Below, piece after piece: positions 59,306 through 64,000 of a stretch of 64,000 nucleotides of DNA. Each line of letters begins with the position of its first letter. The stretch's first letter is position 1. The stretch comes from Helicoverpa zea (taxonomy: Eukaryota; Arthropoda; Insecta; Lepidoptera; Noctuidae). A program made the position numbers and the translations under genes. Location: positions 9,858,001 through 9,922,000 of the forward strand of contig NC_061461.1 in NCBI RefSeq assembly GCF_022581195.2, in the 5' to 3' direction. The notes beneath the pieces are model-generated. The model searched no databases and was not told the origin of the DNA. It was given only the letters and a program-made list of their open reading frames with translations.

Positions 59306-60522
59306 TTAGTTACCTACTAACCTTAACAAAATAAGCTTTAACATCTTCCAGCAACTTTCCGCCATTACTTAATTCTATTATTTTTCGACGTCATTGTAAG
59401 TCGTTATACAAGTTTTTACATTTATTAGGTAAGTTGCGTATGTTTTGATTTTACTCAATCACGTCATCGTTATGGCCGAATAGATTTTTGTAATAGTGTT
59501 TGTGGAATTAAAACATTACCTTTTGATAAAAATACTTTATGGTTATACCACGACTATAGTTATTAAATATCAAGCTCATGTCAGAAAAATAATTATCTAT
59601 TTATATTTATTTATTTATCCCTAGTAATCAAAACCATAGGTAGAACGATTATTTTGAACGACCGCGACCGTTAGTATCTAAGTATAGTTTCATCATCGAA
59701 TCAGAGAGCCCAAAAGGATTATTCTAACGTATCATAATATAAGGTCCCAGTTGCTAGTAAAGAGTAGGTAATGTCATTCTCTAACATTCGATAGTTGCCG
59801 AATATCTTTTGTTTATTAAGCTCTTACTGTACGTATCACTTTACTTGTTTGAACTGTATTTATAAATATTCACTGAAGAAGAAATTCGTGGAAGCAGATA
59901 ATAATGTTTCTGGATCAAGTAATGAAGAAGTTGGTGTCAAGTTTATAGATTTAAGTGCTTTGTTATAATCTTGGCACGAACACGAAAAATGTTCTGAAAT
60001 ACTTCGTAAATGCTTCGTAATTTACGTTATTTTTAGATAAAGTTTTAAGTTACGACTTGTCAGTTCTTTTAAGAATTGAACGTACCTACCTACTTGCTTA
60101 CAAAAGTGACGTCATCTCAGATGTTCAATATGAAAGGAATAATAGACTAGACACAATAGGGGATTAAAATAGGGAGCACCCTTTTGAAGATTGAGTTACA
60201 AGGTCAAATAGGATATTTATTCTTACCTGCAGGTTAGTTATAATAGTTGAAATAATAAGTTGTATTTTTACTGACGCTAAAATTATTTTTCTTTATTAAC
60301 TTTTGGTAGGTACCTGTGACAAGTGGAGATGTAAGACAAAAGGTTTTTTATTATCGTTGATAAACGGGCGCTTATTAATTTATCAAATACAAAAAAATGT
60401 AACAACAATATAGTGTAAGTAGTTAAAGTATAAGATAATACTTACTTCTGTAATTCTGTTGCGCGATAGACGAAACTTCCTAGTTCTCACTCAAACACTA
60501 CTTAGCTATACACAAACTTTAC

Positions 60523-60735
60523 CTTATCGAGAGCCCCAAAGATCTGTACTGCATTAAACACCACAAACAAACTGGCCAGTATTTGAGCAGCGATGGAGTC
60601 GTATGTGTTCGCTGCGGGTAGTAGCTTCAGGTCAAGGACATTACACAAATCCGCAGTCTCCTTCGTGACGCATACAACACCTCCCCCTCGTAACGTCCGA
60701 TGGGGAGATTTGAATTTCGAATGTCCGTTCTTTTT
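60523..60735 (-). CDS. Unassigned coding-like exon with a membrane segment
   Basis: A 71-codon frame without stops or ATG ends in a good donor (GATAAG then GTAAAG). It is GC-richer than its flanks and reads like protein: TKETADLCNVLDLKLLPAAN, then the hydrophobic SIAAQILASLFVVFNAVQIF (about 20 residues, membrane-like), then GALDK. The true 5' limit lies somewhere inside, since no convincing acceptor was found. I do not recognise the family. The next exon downstream on the minus strand was not found, so it could also be a gene fragment. Confidence 0.4.
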
Positions 60736-61498
60736 TTAATTTATGGATATGGTATCATAGCGCACGTATTGAATAATTGAATAGTACCAACGTCAGTGTA
60801 GTTTATTCATTTTGCGATTGATGCATTTGACTGTGGAATTATATAAAAAGTTTTTTTGTACATTCTCACTTTGGTAGAATTCAGGTAAGGTTACAATTCA
60901 ATATAGTTTTGCTAGATTTGGGTTCTTGAAAAAGTGGTATTTATATAGAAGGACTTACATAATTTCACTACTCTAAACTTACCGCTACATTCTTCGTAGC
61001 AATCGTGCTACACTATATTTTTTACTAACGCGCTATTTTCGTAGCACAGACTAGTGTTTCGTTATTTGACTACGGCGTAGCGCTACGGTGATATTTTACT
61101 TCAATGGCGTATTATATCACGATTTGCTGATTAATTGGTATTTAGAGTAAATTGGTGCTTAGGTAACCTATCAATGTGGGTATCATTGTACGTGGGCTCG
61201 AAATTAGTTCTCTATTACGGGCTACTAGTGAAATTGGTGGCCAAATGAAATCACTGGGGCGTGCTGAATACGTAATTGGTGTTCGAATCAAACCTTTTTT
61301 GTTTTGTTTTTCTTTTCGATAAATTGTTATCGAGATCGAATTTGATGTATGGTTTTAGTCGAATGTTTTGGGTTAGGTTTCGTGCCAGCAATTATTTGAT
61401 GTCATATTTCAAGTTTTGAAATATTTATTATGGCCCAGGAATTTTATCATCTATCTACTAGATAGTTGTTTACGCATTTTTACGAGTAAATTCATTAT

Positions 61499-61620
61499 GG
61501 CTGGAAACAGACGTAGCTATATCAGTCCAAGTCTATGAACGCGCACACAGATTTGGTATGAGATTCGGTCTAGTAGACGTACGGTCAGCACTGACCGTCG
61601 GCCGAGCACTGTTTCCAGCC
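61499..61620. mobile_element. Short palindromic MITE
   Basis: GGCTGGAAACAG at the left and CTGTTTCCAGCC at the right enclose 122 bp that also contain the palindrome ACGGTCAGCACTGACCGT (61581-61598). No convincing target duplication beyond TAT. Confidence 0.5.
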
Positions 61621-64000
61621 TATATCTACATATAGTTTGTTTTAAAGTAGGTGGGTACTACCTAAGGGTATAGGTACTCCCTACCTAAAGTGAATATTGC
61701 AAGGAAGACTTTGGCCCTGAAAGTCTAGTCTAGTAATTCAAAGAATTTTTCACTGATACACACAGAAGCTAGACTGGATATAGCAAACGGACCATACATT
61801 TCCCGATACACATACATGTGTACGCATGAACAGTTCTGAAGGGAGAGATCGAAAGCGTGTTGTCAAAGCGTGGTCACGGACTTATCTCTTGAATCGTTTA
61901 ATGTATCAGAAAAAAAGGAATTTGCATATTGGTCGTTTACCATGAAGAGAATAACTGAGGATGTAAGTTTAAATACAAAATAAGTAAGATTAGTTCGATG
62001 AAGAAAAAGCAAGAAGGGCATTTACTTACCTTTTGGGTTTGGCAAACACTATTTTCTTAAATTCCTAGATAACTCCCAAATCTGTGAAGCAAATGTTCAC
62101 AAAATCTAGCGATTTAAGCTCTCGATACGGCTGGTTAATTGTATGTGAATATTGAGTATGAGTTCTTTATTAGTTAGTGAGAAGCATGACCCACAGATAG
62201 GTGGTTTTACCTACTCTTAATAAGCAGTTTCCAGGGCCGAATTTCCTACGAGCTTTTGGGGCCCAGCGCATCATAGCTTTATACAAAGGGCCCCCAGGAA
62301 TAAACAAAATCTAGTGCAGAAACGTAATTTAAAAATCGAAGTGTAAGTATAGTCCTATGATCAAATAATCTGGAGGTCTTCGGCAGGTGTAATTTTATAA
62401 TGTCGCTATTTAATTTACGGGACGAAAAAAAGAAAAAGAAAAGTGGTAGTGAGCGTCAGCCATGTAATGTCTAGTCACCCAGGGAATATTATTAAGACGC
62501 CCCGTAGTAAGACTGATTGTCAGAATTTCTCGTTTCTGACTTCTGACGTATCAGCTGCCTACGCAAAAATGATGACTATAATAATTGCCCGAGTGTTATA
62601 ATTATTTACATATTTAGTAGGTCCCTAAAAATATTATCCCTGGGCCCCCAAAAATTCACGGTCCGTGCCTACCATTTAAGCAACTATTAGAACCTGATCT
62701 GAGCACTTAATTTATTTACAAGTTAAATGTTACTATATGCTAATGCCTGCTAATGTTAATATTTACTTCGAAATTAATTAATATTAAATAAAAAATACAT
62801 TTTAATAAATTAATGTTTTCCCAGAGGTAGAGAAACATTTTTCATTTACAGATTTAGCATTTGGAAAGTAAAAAACACACAATACCTTCAAAGAAATTCA
62901 TTAGGGACTGGTTTCTTTCCGTCGTTGGCCGTAATTAAGGACTGCGTTAAATATGAGACTGTTTGGCATTCATTCTAGTAATCTGGATATTTTATAGAAA
63001 TAGGCCAAACTTTTCGACTTGAAGCAAAAAAACGTCTGCGGGTATTCTCAAACGCTGCCAAATTTTGTAAGATATGTAGTAGAATTTTATAGCCTGAAAC
63101 AAGTAGGTATCCTAGTTTCCAGCTTTATTTAGTTCTGATTCGATAGATTTTGAGCGCGAATCAAAAGTAGGTAGGTACTAAAAATTTTCCTAGCACTAAG
63201 TAGGTAGTAAGTACCCAATTACAAAATGCCTGCCTAATTCATACCTACCTGATATTAAGGTGCACTATATAAAACCGAATATTAATTTATTTTCTTAAAA
63301 AAATAAAATGTATTATGTTCTTCGTAGAAAATAATGACAAAACAGTTCCTTTATCTTAATTACCATTTTTACCCGTTTTTACTGGTAATCATTACCGTTT
63401 CCACAGACAGAGGATCTATTGCGGGGATTTCCCTATGACTCAGCTGTTTCGTTTAACGAGCGTAGGTAGTTTCCGCCCATTTGGAAAGGGCACCTTATCA
63501 TTATGTTTATGTAATCCATTGAACCATTTCATGACAACCATGCCCCTGAATGGTTACGACTACCTACTGCACATTTTATTATTTAACAGAATTAATGCTA
63601 ATTGCGAAATAACCCCATTCTTGACGAGGGTTGACATGCTTCTAACGACTTCTAATTCATTTTGATTGACAATGTTTAGATTATTTAATTTATCCACCAA
63701 TTCAATAATGAACTGAAGGAGAATGTAAATATTGTAAATTACATTTTTTTTTTCAGATGGCGGGCATTCTCACCCTCATGTACAAAATCAGAACAAATAA
63801 GAATATTGGATGGATGGCTAATTAATCGTCACGTTATTACATCGCATCTAGTTTAATCGTCCCCGCTACCGAAGTTATAAAAAGTTCACGTTTTAAATTG
63901 TAATAAATGACGTTATTCCTGCAACACATTAAAGGTAAGTACATAGTTAAATAAACTTGGGGACACCCATCATCAAGCTCTGACTCAAACCACTCCATTA
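61621..64000. other. Right-end AT-rich stretch, one possible splice acceptor
   Basis: No gene assignable. A run of T followed by CAG at 63754-63756 makes a strong acceptor before 'atggcgggcattctcaccct'. The frames after it are at most 33 codons and unrecognised. Confidence 0.3.

Larger units (their letters stand above)
35012..60522. other. Long region without assignable protein genes
   Basis: Apart from the mobile elements, repeats, THAP remnant and promoter-like segment listed separately, I see no multi-exon gene. It may be intergenic or a giant intron of a gene starting near 57.5 kb or lying outside the window. Confidence 0.4.

Noticed and set aside
62231..62660. Possible hAT-like element from 'cagggccgaatttcc' to 'gggcccccaaaaattc'
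   Set aside because: The ends are not good inverted repeats of each other and no target duplication could be found.

Overview
The window is nuclear DNA of an insect, almost certainly a moth or butterfly (Lepidoptera). It is AT-rich, with spliced genes carrying short GT-AG introns and a dense load of repeats. Several repeats are typical of moth genomes: Helitron-like 'contacts' repeats, SINE-like repeats with (GATG)n tails, LINE 3' ends with GATGATG or (TATC)n tails, and hAT- and PIF/Harbinger-like MITEs. The genus cannot be fixed from sequence alone.

Left third, 0-25 kb, is gene-bearing. A THAP-domain, P-element-type transposase gene (minus, running off the left edge) is divergent from IscU, the mitochondrial iron-sulphur scaffold (plus, three exons). 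IscU is tail-to-tail with a 14-exon SON gene (minus, 7425-21389), a splicing cofactor with an RS domain, a G-patch and a double-stranded RNA-binding motif. I rebuilt all its exons by reading frame, splice sites and family alignment. The last SON intron holds a jockey-type LINE with an open ORF2 and an 11-bp target duplication, plus two SINE-like insertions. Upstream of SON lies a second retrotransposon of a different kind: a 916-codon reverse transcriptase with an R2-type zinc knuckle and restriction-like endonuclease at its C terminus. It abuts the first exon of a broken THAP gene.

Middle, 28-35 kb: one four-exon gene (minus) for a GNAT-type N-acyltransferase, with a LINE remnant and other repeats in its 5-kb intron.

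Right part, 35-64 kb, is nearly gene-free. It is a patchwork of mobile elements, several nested with readable target-site duplications: a hAT-like MITE holding a SINE copy that is itself split by a PIF/Harbinger-like MITE; a hAT-like MITE holding a 65-bp SINE tail; and a P-like element that keeps one damaged THAP exon. A CpG-rich, promoter-like segment lies at 57.5-58.3 kb. One unassigned coding-like exon with a membrane segment lies at 60.5-60.7 kb on the minus strand.

IscU and SON are housekeeping genes with no evident functional link. The recurring theme is transposition: THAP/P-type transposase sequences appear three times in different states, and two unrelated LINE types keep long open frames.
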